Below are positions 1 to 7,314 of a DNA stretch of 32,070 nucleotides, piece by piece; position 1 is the stretch's first letter; every line of letters begins with the position of its first letter. The position numbers were made by a program, and so were the translations under genes. The stretch lies in the NCBI GenBank assembly GCA_025057135.1, contig JANWXY010000030.1, positions 1 through 32,070 on the forward strand. The letters run 5' to 3'. The stretch comes from Bacteroidia bacterium (GTDB taxonomy: Bacteria; Bacteroidota; Bacteroidia; SpSt-205). The notes beneath the pieces are model-generated. The model did no database searches. It was not told the origin of the DNA and saw only the letters and a list, made by a program, of their open reading frames with translations.

Positions 1-606
1 GCTGTAGCGCCGCTGCTTCTGGTAGAGGCGGGCTAAGTTGTAAAGGGAATGGGCGTAGTACTCGGGATGCTCGGTGCCCAGCACCCGCGCTTGTATCGCC
101 TTCGCCTCCAAGTGTAGCCCCTCCGCCTCCCCATACCGCCCCTGATCCACATACACAACCGCCAAGTTATTCAGCGTGCGGGCATACTCGGGATGCTCGG
201 TGCCCAGCACCCGCGCTTGTATCGCCTTCGCCTCCAAATATAGCCCCTCCGCCTCCCCATACCGACCTTGAGCCCAATACACATTCGCCAAGTTATGCAG
301 CGTGCTGGCATAATCGGGATGCTCGGTGCCCAGCACCTTCGCCCGTATCGCCTTCACCTCCAAGTATAGCGCCTCCGCCTCCCCATACCGCCCCTGAGCC
401 CAATACACAACCGCCAAGTTATTCAGCGTGCGGGCATAGTCGGGATGCTCTGGGCCCAGCACCCTCGCCCGTATCGCCTTTGCCTCCAAGTGTAGTGCCT
501 CCGCCTCCCCATACCGACCTTGAGCATAATACACATTCGCCAAGTTATGCAGCGTGAGGGCATAGTCGGGATGCTCCGTCAGTCCCAGCCCCTCCAGCAC
601 CCGAGC
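1..606 (-). repeat. 126-bp in-frame tandem repeat encoding TPR units
   Basis: The 10-mer cgggatgctc recurs at 63, 189, 315, 441 and 567, exactly 126 bp apart. The DNA between copies is nearly identical, differing by scattered substitutions and no indels that I can see. Each unit encodes one 42-residue TPR. Nucleotide-level identity this high suggests recent duplication or gene conversion within the array. The array continues past the left edge, although the leftmost copy is already diverging. Confidence 0.9.
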
Positions 607-1089
607 CCCTCGCCGATAGCGCTCCACCGCTTCCTCGTACTCCCCCTGATCATGCGCTACGAGCCCCCAGCGCCTCCACAGCCCCGCATACAGAAGGCTC
701 GGCTGCCCACCTACCCCCTCCACTAGCCCAATAGCCCGCTGTAAGGCCACCTCCGCCTCCGCATACGCCCGACGCTGACGATAGTACAGTCCTTTCCACC
801 CCAGCAGCTCCGCATAGCAAAGCGTATCTCGTAGCCGCAGCGCCAGCGTCTCTGCAGGGGCTACCCAGCGAAGGGCTTCGGTGGGTTTATTCACCCCGCC
901 CCATGCCTCAGCCCCTCTGAGATACACCCGCAGTCTCAGCGTATCCGCCATCGCCTCCGTCCGCAAAAGCGAGTCATACAGCCCAAGCGCCGCCGCATAT
1001 CGCCCCTGTTTGAGAAGGCTGTCGGCTATATGGAGAAGCGGCTGGGCCGAAAGCACCGCCAAAAATAAAGTAAATGTCCAGCCCTTCAC
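1..1089 (-). CDS. Secreted TPR-repeat protein (kinesin-light-chain-type repeats), partial
   Basis: Reading leftward from a GTG at 1089 the frame stays open for 363 codons and runs off the window, so the C-terminus is missing. The first ~17 residues (MKGWTFTLFLAVLSAQP) look like a signal peptide. Residues ~20-165 are helical and TPR-like. After that come near-identical 42-residue units with the pattern LNNLAxVYxxQGRYGEAE...LGxEHPxYA, typical of kinesin-light-chain-type TPRs. Such arrays are protein-binding scaffolds. In the bacterial family that shares this repeat, the C-terminus is often a CHAT caspase-like peptidase; that would lie outside the window and is only an inference. The start is supported by a promoter box 4 nt upstream (1094-1101). 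It is divergent from the gene at 1122. Confidence 0.85.
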   Translation of the reverse strand, partial: MKGWTFTLFLAVLSAQPLLHIADSLLKQGRYAAALGLYDSLLRTEAMADTLRLRVYLRGAEAWGGVNKPTEALRWVAPAETLALRLRDTLCYAELLGWKGLYYRQRRAYAEAEVALQRAIGLVEGVGGQPSLLYAGLWRRWGLVAHDQGEYEEAVERYRRGARVLEGLGLTEHPDYALTLHNLANVYYAQGRYGEAEALHLEAKAIRARVLGPEHPDYARTLNNLAVVYWAQGRYGEAEALYLEVKAIRAKVLGTEHPDYASTLHNLANVYWAQGRYGEAEGLYLEAKAIQARVLGTEHPEYARTLNNLAVVYVDQGRYGEAEGLHLEAKAIQARVLGTEHPEYYAHSLYNLARLYQKQRRYS

Positions 1090-1093
1090 AGGT

Positions 1094-1101
1094 CAAAGGT
1101 A
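1094..1101 (-). promoter_or_regulatory. Bacteroidota-type -7 box TACCTTTG for the TPR gene
   Basis: On the minus strand TACCTTTG is followed by 4 nt and then the GTG start at 1089. It matches the TAnnTTTG consensus exactly. The spacing puts the expected transcription start at the start codon. Confidence 0.7.
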
Positions 1102-1108
1102 AAAAGGT

Positions 1109-1116
1109 TATTTTTG
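1109..1116 (+). promoter_or_regulatory. -7 box TATTTTTG for the small coiled-coil gene
   Basis: TATTTTTG lies 5 nt before the ATG at 1122. It is 7 bp from the opposing box at 1094-1101, making a compact divergent promoter. The position favours ATG 1122 over the in-frame ATG at 1074, which would lie upstream of the promoter. Confidence 0.65.
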
Positions 1117-1121
1117 CTCAA

Positions 1122-1547
1122 ATGCGGGGCATACTGCTTCTTCTGGTGGTGCAGACTTGGGCGCAGGAGCCAGCTAACCAGCCTGTGCCTTACACGCTAG
1201 CTGATAGAGATAGGCTGATACGGCTCGAAACTGAGCTCATCGCCTTCAAAGAGCAATATCGGCAAGAAATGGCCATCTTAAGAGGAGAAATAAGTGAGCT
1301 ACGCTCTCAGCTTGCCCACATGGAGAGCCGAAGCGATATGCAGTTCTACTCGCTTTTAACGATTCTGGTGGGGTTTATAGCATTTCTCCTGTGGGATAGG
1401 CGGAAAGCCTTAGCCCCTATAGAGGGTAAGGTCGCAGAGCTCCAAAAAGACTCTGATAAGCTCACCCGCCTGGTTCAATCGCTGCGAGAGTACGCCCGTA
1501 CCCATCCCGACCTCGCAGAGATACTGCGGCGGTATGAGCTGGTGTAG
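1122..1547 (+). CDS. Small exported coiled-coil membrane protein, function unknown
   Basis: The product has 141 residues. It begins with a signal peptide (MRGILLLLVVQTWAQ), then a YTLADRDRLIRLE segment leading into a charged coiled coil (~25-72). A single membrane helix follows (~75-93, FYSLLTILVGFIAFLLW), then a WDRRKA turn and a second coiled coil. I recall similar short proteins (signal peptide, DRDRLIRLE, coiled coil, helix, WDRR) from Bacteroidota genomes but know of no assigned function. The in-frame ATG at 1074 would put a hydrophilic leader before the signal peptide and lies upstream of the promoter box, so it is rejected. The gene stands alone between a divergent promoter and a terminator hairpin. 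Confidence 0.75.
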   Translation: MRGILLLLVVQTWAQEPANQPVPYTLADRDRLIRLETELIAFKEQYRQEMAILRGEISELRSQLAHMESRSDMQFYSLLTILVGFIAFLLWDRRKALAPIEGKVAELQKDSDKLTRLVQSLREYARTHPDLAEILRRYELV

Positions 1548-1558
1548 ATAGATGAAAA

Positions 1559-1589
1559 TGTGCCAGACAAGCTAATTCTTTCTGGCACA
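1559..1589 (-). terminator. Hairpin terminator between convergent genes (leuS-fmt operon end)
   Basis: TGTGCCAGA (1559-1567) and TCTGGCACA (1581-1589) form a perfect 9-bp stem with a 13-nt loop. Read on the minus strand the stem is followed by TTTTC, as expected for an intrinsic terminator after fmt. It may also stop the plus-strand gene ending at 1547, though no T-run follows on that side. Confidence 0.7.
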
Positions 1590-1595
1590 CAAAAG

Positions 1596-2525
1596 CTAAG
1601 TAAAATGCATGTACTGATTTCGCAGATAACCCTGAGCAAACTCCTCTCCTGAGATAGGTTTTTTGCCTTCTAACTGAAGGCTGAGGATTTGGAGGGGGGC
1701 ATTCTGACAGGCTACCACAGTCGTTTTATCCTCCTGCCATATTGTGCCTGGAAGATGAGTGACTCGGCGGGAAGGGAGCCTCTGGACTTTGAGGACATGC
1801 ACACGCTTGCCTTGGAAGGTAGTCCATGCTCGCGGTTCTGGGGATAGGGCTCGGATAAAGTTATACACTTCCTCTGCGGGTCTATTCCAACTGATGCGAG
1901 TATTTTCTGTGGAGAGCTTGGGGGCGTAAGGTGCATCAGGGATATTGGGCTGAGGTGTCGGCTCTATTTTTTGCGTAGCCAAGCCTTCTATGGCTTCTAT
2001 AAGAAGGTCTGCCCCAATTTGGGAAAGGAAACGAGTAAGTTCTCCGGCATCCCATTCCTCGGGCAGAGGAAAGGAGCGCTGGAGAACAATCTCTCCTGTG
2101 TCTACTCCCTCTCGAATGCGAAAGATGGTTATCCCAGTCACCTTTTCCCCAGCCATAATGCTCCAAGGAATAGGGGCTGGCCCTCGATAGGCAGGTAATA
2201 AGGAGGGATGAATGTTTAGAGCTCCAAAGGGAGGCAGTTCCCATATAGAGCGGGGGAGGATGCGATAGGCTACTACGACAAAAACATGGGCTTCCAGAGC
2301 CCGCAAGCGTTCTGGGAGAGAAGGCTCCTTTAAGCTCTCTACTTCCCAAATCGGTAAGTTGAGGCGCAGAGCTTCTTCTTTGATAGGGGTGGGGCGTAGC
2401 TGATGTCCCCGTCCTGCAGGCTTATCGGGGTTAGTGATGACTGCCATCAGCTTGTGGGGGGAATGAATTAGCCGTCGCAAAGCAGGGATTCCAAATGCTC
2501 CATTTCCGAAAAAAACGACTCGCAT
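1596..2525 (-). CDS. fmt: Methionyl-tRNA formyltransferase
   Basis: Transfers a formyl group from 10-formyl-THF to initiator Met-tRNA. The 309-residue length is normal. The N-terminal Rossmann-like domain starts MRVVFFGNGAFGIPAL. The catalytic segment NIHPSLLPAYRGPAP (~106-120) carries the Asn and His, and EGVDTGEI carries the catalytic Asp. The C-terminal OB-like tRNA-binding domain is present (YNFIRALSPEPRAWT onward). The ATG shares its A with the stop of leuS (TAATG at 2523-2527), so the two genes are translationally coupled. No promoter of its own is apparent. Confidence 0.96.
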   Translation of the reverse strand: MRVVFFGNGAFGIPALRRLIHSPHKLMAVITNPDKPAGRGHQLRPTPIKEEALRLNLPIWEVESLKEPSLPERLRALEAHVFVVVAYRILPRSIWELPPFGALNIHPSLLPAYRGPAPIPWSIMAGEKVTGITIFRIREGVDTGEIVLQRSFPLPEEWDAGELTRFLSQIGADLLIEAIEGLATQKIEPTPQPNIPDAPYAPKLSTENTRISWNRPAEEVYNFIRALSPEPRAWTTFQGKRVHVLKVQRLPSRRVTHLPGTIWQEDKTTVVACQNAPLQILSLQLEGKKPISGEEFAQGYLRNQYMHFT

Positions 2526-5305
2526 TAGACGACTACATTGATGATTTTGCCAGGGACGATCACGATGCGGCGTATATCTTTTCCGTTAGTGTATTTTGAC
2601 AGCCGTTCGTCTTGACGCACGAGGGGTTCTATCTGTTCGGCGCTCCACTCAGCAGGAACGCGCAAGTGAAGCCTTAGCTTGCCATTTACTGAGACGGGGT
2701 ATTCTATCTCTTGTTGAGTGAGATACTCGGGGAGCCATTCAGGCCATGGAGCTTCCCAGAGGGGCTGTGTTTCTCCGGCTCGTTCCCATAGCTCATGGGC
2801 GATATGAGGCGCAAAAGGTTCCAATAATATGAGTGCGGGGAGCCATATGGATTTTTTGCGGCAGCCCAAACGCTGCATTTCATTCAAGAATATCATGAAG
2901 TGGGACACACAAGTATTCAAACTAAGGCGTTCTATATCTTCGGAGACTCGTTTGATGAGGGTGTGAAGGTGGCGAAGTTCCTCAGCAGAGGGGCCCTCCT
3001 CCACGAGCAAAATGTCATTACCTTCGGTATCTTCTCGTCCGGTCAGGAATCGCCATAGCTTTCGCACAAACTGATATGTCCCTTGTATGCCTCGGGGGTC
3101 CCACGGTTTGGTTTGAGTCAAAGGCCCGAGAAACATCTCATACAACCGAAAAGCATCTGCACCATACCGCTCACATAATTCATCGGGCGTGATAACATTG
3201 TGAAAGGACTTTGACATTTTCTCAATCAGCGGTTCGCCGTGAAACTCCCCCGCGGCATTAGTTTCAAAGTGGTCATGAGCATATTCTGGCATCCAGCGCC
3301 TGAAGCCTTCTATATCTACTCGGGTGTCATCTGTCAGAGAAAGGTCCACTCGGATGGGCAAGTATTGACTTTTATCGGTAATCAAGTCAGCTGAGGTAAA
3401 GACAGGAGCGTCTTTTCTGCGATAGATTAGGATAGAGCGTCCTAAAATCATCCCTTGATTGACGAGCTTTGTGAAAGGCTCTTTCACAGGGCAAACGCCG
3501 ATATCGTACAAGAAGTGCGTCCAGAATCGCGCATACAGCAAGTGACCTACGGCATGTTCCGAACCGCCTACATATAAATCTACTGGAAGCCAGTATTGGA
3601 GCTTTTCTCTGTCTGCGAGGGATTGGGCGTTATGAGGGTCACAGTAACGAAGAAAATACCAACTCGAGCCTGCCCAGCCGGGCATTGTGTCTGTCTCGCG
3701 CTGACTGCCATCGGGGAGCTGAACCCACGAAGATAAGCGTGCCAGAGGGGACTGTGCTTCTCCTGTGGGCTCATAACGCTCTATGGGGGGAAGTTCTACG
3801 GGAAGGTTTTCCTCTGGATATGGCACATCCCCTTTCCATCGGATAGGAAAAGGTTCCCCCCAGTAGCGCTGACGAGAAAAAACGGCGTCTCTTAGGCGAT
3901 ATTGTGTAGCAGGTGCGCCTTTCCCATCTACCTGTAGCTGCCGACGAATGGTCTGAATAGCTTCCTCCACAGACAGCCCCGTAAGAAATCCAGAGTCTTT
4001 TAGGCGACCTTCTCGGGCTTCATATGCCTGATTTTCTGCGGAGATACCGTCTATGATAGAGCGGATAGGGAGTCCGAAGTGCTTTGCGAAAGCCCAGTCT
4101 CGGGCATCATGCGCGGGTACAGCCATAATAGCTCCCGTTCCATAGCCCATAAGTACATAGTCGCTGATGTAAATGGGTAGCTTTTCGGCTGTATAGGGGT
4201 GGATGGCATAAGTGCCTAAAAACACCCCCGTCGGCGTACCACCTCCGACAAGGCGCTCTCTCTCCAAGCGATTTTTTGCCCAGTCCCGATAGGTAGAAAC
4301 GCTGGGGCGTTCCGCAGGCGCTGTGAGTTTATCCACCAGAGGATGCTCAGGAGCTAATACCAGAAATGTCGCTCCCCATAAAGTGTCTGGACGCGTGGAA
4401 AAAACTCTAATCAGAAGCTTTTCCCCCTCGGGAGATTCTGCGGAAAAGTCTATGAAAGCGCCTTCAGAGCGTCCTATCCAGTTGCGCTGCTGCTCTTTGA
4501 TGGCAGGGGACCAATCCAACCCTTCCAAATGCTCTAATAGCCTATCCGCATATGCAGTGATCCGAAGGAACCATTGACGCAGAGGTATGCGATACACGGG
4601 ATGACCGCCCCTTTCGGAGAGGCCGTCCTTGACTTCTTCGTTAGCGAGTACGGTACCCAAGGCAGGACACCAATTTACCACGGCTTCCTGTGTATAGGCT
4701 AATCGGTAGTACATCAGGATGCGTTGGCGCTCAGCTTCATCCCAGCTTTTCCATTCATCAGCCGAAAAGTGTCCATCATAAGTGCTTGCAGCTTGTACAG
4801 ACCGATTGCCCTGAGTCTCAAAGATTTTGATTAGTTCTGTAATAGGACGGGCTTTCTGCGCTTCTTTATCATACCAGTGGGAAAAAAGCTGCAGGAATAT
4901 CCATTGTGTCCATTTATAGTAAGAAGGTTCGCTGGTACGCACTGCCCGAGACCAGGCATATCCCAAGCCTATCCGCTTGAGCTGCTCGGTGTAGCGCTGA
5001 ATGTTTTTCTCCGTAGTAATAGCTGGATGTATGCCGGTGCGGAGGGCGTACTGCTCCGCTGGCAAGCCGAAAGAATCAAATCCCATCGGATGTAAGACAG
5101 CATAGCCTCGGTGGCGTTTATACCTCGCAATGATGTCGGTGGCGATATAACCCAGTGGATGCCCTACATGTAGCCCTGCCCCAGAGGGATACGGAAACAT
5201 ATCTAATACATAATACTTAGGTTTTTGAGGAAAATCTCCCACTTCATAAGCGCCAACAGCCTCCCAGTGAGCCTGCCATTTACGGTCTATGGAAGCAAAG
5301 GACAT
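2525..5305 (-). CDS. leuS: Leucyl-tRNA synthetase
   Basis: Class I synthetase charging tRNA-Leu, 926 residues, in the upper range for bacterial LeuRS. HIGH signature: PYPSGAGLHVGHPLGY near the N-terminus. KMSKS loop: EKMSKSFHNVITPDEL. The CP1 editing domain is intact, with VPAHDARDWAFA containing the conserved Asp. The segment TMPGWAGSSWYFLRY is also typical. The C-terminus ends in the usual tRNA-binding domain (DIRRIVIVPGKIINVVV). It is the first gene of a leuS-fmt unit with a box TATTTTCG 6 nt upstream of the ATG at 5305. A run of residues around 165-185 (RSVQAASTYDGHFSADEW) looks like a lineage insertion. Confidence 0.97.
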   Translation of the reverse strand: MSFASIDRKWQAHWEAVGAYEVGDFPQKPKYYVLDMFPYPSGAGLHVGHPLGYIATDIIARYKRHRGYAVLHPMGFDSFGLPAEQYALRTGIHPAITTEKNIQRYTEQLKRIGLGYAWSRAVRTSEPSYYKWTQWIFLQLFSHWYDKEAQKARPITELIKIFETQGNRSVQAASTYDGHFSADEWKSWDEAERQRILMYYRLAYTQEAVVNWCPALGTVLANEEVKDGLSERGGHPVYRIPLRQWFLRITAYADRLLEHLEGLDWSPAIKEQQRNWIGRSEGAFIDFSAESPEGEKLLIRVFSTRPDTLWGATFLVLAPEHPLVDKLTAPAERPSVSTYRDWAKNRLERERLVGGGTPTGVFLGTYAIHPYTAEKLPIYISDYVLMGYGTGAIMAVPAHDARDWAFAKHFGLPIRSIIDGISAENQAYEAREGRLKDSGFLTGLSVEEAIQTIRRQLQVDGKGAPATQYRLRDAVFSRQRYWGEPFPIRWKGDVPYPEENLPVELPPIERYEPTGEAQSPLARLSSWVQLPDGSQRETDTMPGWAGSSWYFLRYCDPHNAQSLADREKLQYWLPVDLYVGGSEHAVGHLLYARFWTHFLYDIGVCPVKEPFTKLVNQGMILGRSILIYRRKDAPVFTSADLITDKSQYLPIRVDLSLTDDTRVDIEGFRRWMPEYAHDHFETNAAGEFHGEPLIEKMSKSFHNVITPDELCERYGADAFRLYEMFLGPLTQTKPWDPRGIQGTYQFVRKLWRFLTGREDTEGNDILLVEEGPSAEELRHLHTLIKRVSEDIERLSLNTCVSHFMIFLNEMQRLGCRKKSIWLPALILLEPFAPHIAHELWERAGETQPLWEAPWPEWLPEYLTQQEIEYPVSVNGKLRLHLRVPAEWSAEQIEPLVRQDERLSKYTNGKDIRRIVIVPGKIINVVV

Positions 5306-5311
5306 GGCAGG

Positions 5312-5319
5312 CGAAAATA
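5312..5319 (-). promoter_or_regulatory. -7 box TATTTTCG for leuS
   Basis: The minus-strand TATTTTCG sits 6 nt before the leuS ATG. It differs from TAnnTTTG only by C for the third T, the same variant seen upstream of the Lpd-like gene at 15609. Confidence 0.5.
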
Positions 5320-5367
5320 CAAACCTTTGGGTGAGTTCGTGATTTGAACTACACTGTGGGGAAATCG

Positions 5368-5375
5368 TATATTGC
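5368..5375 (+). promoter_or_regulatory. Possible weak -7 box TATATTGC for the 5379 operon
   Basis: TATATTGC lies 3 nt before the GTG start at 5379. It matches the consensus only partly (TAnnTTGC), so this is a weaker call than the other boxes. It would drive a six-gene plus-strand unit. Confidence 0.35.
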
Positions 5376-5378
5376 TCT

Positions 5379-5975
5379 GTGCATCATTTAGGGCATATAT
5401 TTCTGGCGGAGTCTCCGCCGGGGTTTCGGTTTGGGGCATTTATTGCAGATGGGGTACGGGCTCGTAGGTTTGATGAACTTCCGCCCGAGGTGCAGATGGG
5501 TGTGCGCTTTCACAGATGGGTAGATTGGCAGACAGATAAACATCCGGCATTTTTGGATGCGAGGCGGATTTTGCGGTCAGTCGCAGGTAGATATGCGGGA
5601 CTAATAGTAGATTTATGGTTAGATGTAGCTTTGGGGGAAAACTGGACCGAGTTTTGCGATGAGCCGATAGATGAATTTGAAGAACGCTTTCGTCGCGAGA
5701 CTTTGAAGCCATATTATTCTTGGGCTCCGCCGAGCTGGAAAGCCTTTATGGAGAGTATAAACACAGAGCGCCTGCTCTTGCGCTTCGGGCACAGCGCGGG
5801 CATGCTATCACATATGGAGAGGTTTATCTTACGACGTGGTCTCCCATTGGATAGTGCCCTCGTACGACGGGCTATCCAGCAGCACGAGGAGCAGTTGTCT
5901 ATACTGCTGGTCAAATTCTGGCGAGAGGCCGTGGCTTGGCGAGCCACAGCCAGTACCTTCACCTCAAAACTCTAA
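5379..5975 (+). CDS. AcpH-like acyl-carrier-protein phosphodiesterase family protein
   Basis: The 198-residue protein resembles AcpH (DUF479), which removes 4'-phosphopantetheine from acyl carrier protein. Aligned by eye, the family landmarks are LGHIFLA (His6), FGAFIADGVR (Asp24), FHRWVDWQTD (His45, Asp49, Asp53) and IVDLWLDVALGENW (Asp78, Asp82). In E. coli the last segment reads LDxxWDHFL; here the His after Asp82 is Val, so activity may be altered. The start is GTG; the first residues (HHLGHIF) already align with the family N-terminus. It is the first gene of the plus-strand cluster ending at 9658. AcpH is usually a stand-alone gene, so the neighbours say little about substrate. Confidence 0.75.
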   Translation: MHHLGHIFLAESPPGFRFGAFIADGVRARRFDELPPEVQMGVRFHRWVDWQTDKHPAFLDARRILRSVAGRYAGLIVDLWLDVALGENWTEFCDEPIDEFEERFRRETLKPYYSWAPPSWKAFMESINTERLLLRFGHSAGMLSHMERFILRRGLPLDSALVRRAIQQHEEQLSILLVKFWREAVAWRATASTFTSKL

Positions 5976-5980
5976 CTTTG
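5973..5980 (+). promoter_or_regulatory. Internal -7 box TAACTTTG before the LOG-like gene
   Basis: TAACTTTG overlaps the stop codon of the AcpH-like gene and lies 9 nt before the ATG at 5990 (12 nt before the next ATG). It may give the downstream genes extra transcription. Confidence 0.45.
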
Positions 5981-5989
5981 CTAATATCT

Positions 5990-6709
5990 ATGATGCCCCC
6001 GACTAACGGACTACCTAAAAACATCTTCAATAAGACTCGGGATATTCGGGAAAAACGCGCCACAGATACCTGGCAGATATTCCGTATCATGGCTGAATTC
6101 GTGGATGGATTTGAAACGCTGGCTCGTATAGGCCCCTGTGTGTCTATTTTTGGTTCGGCCCGGAGTCAGCCCGGGAGTGCTCATTATGAGTTAGGTGTGG
6201 AGGTAGCGAAAGCCCTCGTAGAAAATGGGTATGGCATCATTACAGGCGGCGGACCAGGAGTCATGGAAGCGGCTAATAAAGGCGCGAAGCTCTTGGGTGG
6301 GCATTCGGTCGGACTAAACATCGTTCTACCTTTTGAGCAGCACCCTAATCCCTATGTAGATGAGAACCTCCTGATACACTTTGACTACTTTTTTGTGCGA
6401 AAGGTTATGTTCGTCAAGTATGCCCAGGCATTTGTGGTCTTGCCAGGGGGGTTTGGCACGATGGATGAGCTTTTTGAAGCGCTTACGCTTATCCAGACCC
6501 GTAAGATAGAGCGTTTCCCTGTCGTAATGGTAGGGACTAAGTACTGGGGCGGCATGGTAGAGTGGCTCAGATCAGTCGTGCTGGAAGAGTGGGGATACAT
6601 TTCTGCGGAGGATATGTTTCTTTTCTCACTGGTAGATACGCCTCAAGAAGTTGTGGATACCATAAATAGCTTTTACAGGCAGCGGATTGAGCAGCTGCAA
6701 CTCGGCTGA
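5990..6709 (+). CDS. LOG family protein (nucleoside 5'-monophosphate phosphoribohydrolase-like)
   Basis: The 239-residue Rossmann-like protein carries the family signatures GGGPGVMEAANKGA (~87-100), an FVRKVMF segment with the conserved Arg137-Lys138, and PGGFGTMDE (~152-160). These are the LOG/TIGR00730 landmarks; members split a nucleoside monophosphate into base and ribose 5-phosphate. The N-terminal ~40 residues before the Rossmann core are longer than in plant LOG proteins, as in many bacterial forms. I chose ATG 5990 (the first of two adjacent Met codons) because the reading frame opened at 5936 overlaps AcpH and precedes the TAACTTTG box. The actual nucleotide substrate cannot be read from sequence. 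Confidence 0.9.
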   Translation: MMPPTNGLPKNIFNKTRDIREKRATDTWQIFRIMAEFVDGFETLARIGPCVSIFGSARSQPGSAHYELGVEVAKALVENGYGIITGGGPGVMEAANKGAKLLGGHSVGLNIVLPFEQHPNPYVDENLLIHFDYFFVRKVMFVKYAQAFVVLPGGFGTMDELFEALTLIQTRKIERFPVVMVGTKYWGGMVEWLRSVVLEEWGYISAEDMFLFSLVDTPQEVVDTINSFYRQRIEQLQLG

Positions 6710-6711
6710 GA

Positions 6712-7314
6712 ATGCTTTTATATCCCCTGCGATGGCTTTTTAGGCGGATTTTGGGGTGGGTGCTGACGATTGTTTTCGTAACGGTAGGCGCTTTATGGAT
6801 TCTGCGTTGGGTACCAGTGCCACCAGTGGGGGTTATAGTAGGTTTTTTTTCGGGGAAAGTGCCTCAATGGGGATGGTTTGGAGATAGTCCTGTACGGGAG
6901 CGATTTATTTATGTCATCCGAAAGTTAGAAGAGCCGGGTGCAGGTCTGCGTCGTCGCCTTCCGCCCCTTTCTCAGAGAGTAGCTGAGCTGCTTTTTTACC
7001 CCCATAATGCTCCTAAGTGGGGTAGCGGTCTCCTTGGCATGCTAATCCGGGCTCTATGGGGAGAGGAGCGAATCATCGTGTTTTATCTCAACTCCATTCG
7101 GTATGGTTCAGATATTTACGGGGTAAAAGCAGCTGCGCACGCTTTTTTTCACAAAGACATAGAAAGTCTCACACCCTCAGAGTCTGCGGAGCTTATTTTG
7201 CGCAAGGAAGGGTTGGCAATCAGAAGAGATTTGTCTGGGCCACTTTTGCGAGAGCGTGACAAGTTAGAAAAATTATTTATTTCAGGGGCAACCAATGCGT
7301 CGCAAACGCAGTAA
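6712..7314 (+). CDS. MtgA-like GT51 protein lacking catalytic motifs
   Basis: The 200-residue protein has one N-terminal membrane helix (~10-32), followed by a WVPVPPVGVIVGF segment matching the MtgA entry region. The C-terminal part fits the GT51 fold: RIIVFYLNSIRYGSDIYGVKAAAHAFFHKDIESLTPSESAELI aligns, region by region, with the MtgA stretch containing RIL.YLN...G..G..AAA..YF.K...L...EAA. The catalytic EDxxFxxHxGxD motif is absent: VIRKLEEPG is all that remains there. The GGSTITQQ segment is replaced by LPPLSQR, and the later catalytic-helper Glu and basic residues are gone. True MtgA has ~230-240 residues. It is therefore probably not a peptidoglycan polymerase, but an intact reading frame suggests a kept structural role. 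It starts 2 nt after the LOG-like stop and overlaps mltG by 20 nt. Confidence 0.75.
   Translation: MLLYPLRWLFRRILGWVLTIVFVTVGALWILRWVPVPPVGVIVGFFSGKVPQWGWFGDSPVRERFIYVIRKLEEPGAGLRRRLPPLSQRVAELLFYPHNAPKWGSGLLGMLIRALWGEERIIVFYLNSIRYGSDIYGVKAAAHAFFHKDIESLTPSESAELILRKEGLAIRRDLSGPLLRERDKLEKLFISGATNASQTQ

Noticed and set aside
1-606. CRISPR-like periodic repeats
   Set aside because: The 126-bp period is contiguous, in frame and encodes 42-residue TPR units; there are no variable spacers.
520-1102. Plus-strand reading frames at 520-726 and 881-1102
   Set aside because: They are antisense to the TPR gene, with composition set by its repeats.
1936-2349. 137-residue minus-strand reading frame
   Set aside because: It is an alternate frame inside fmt, which has clear catalytic motifs.
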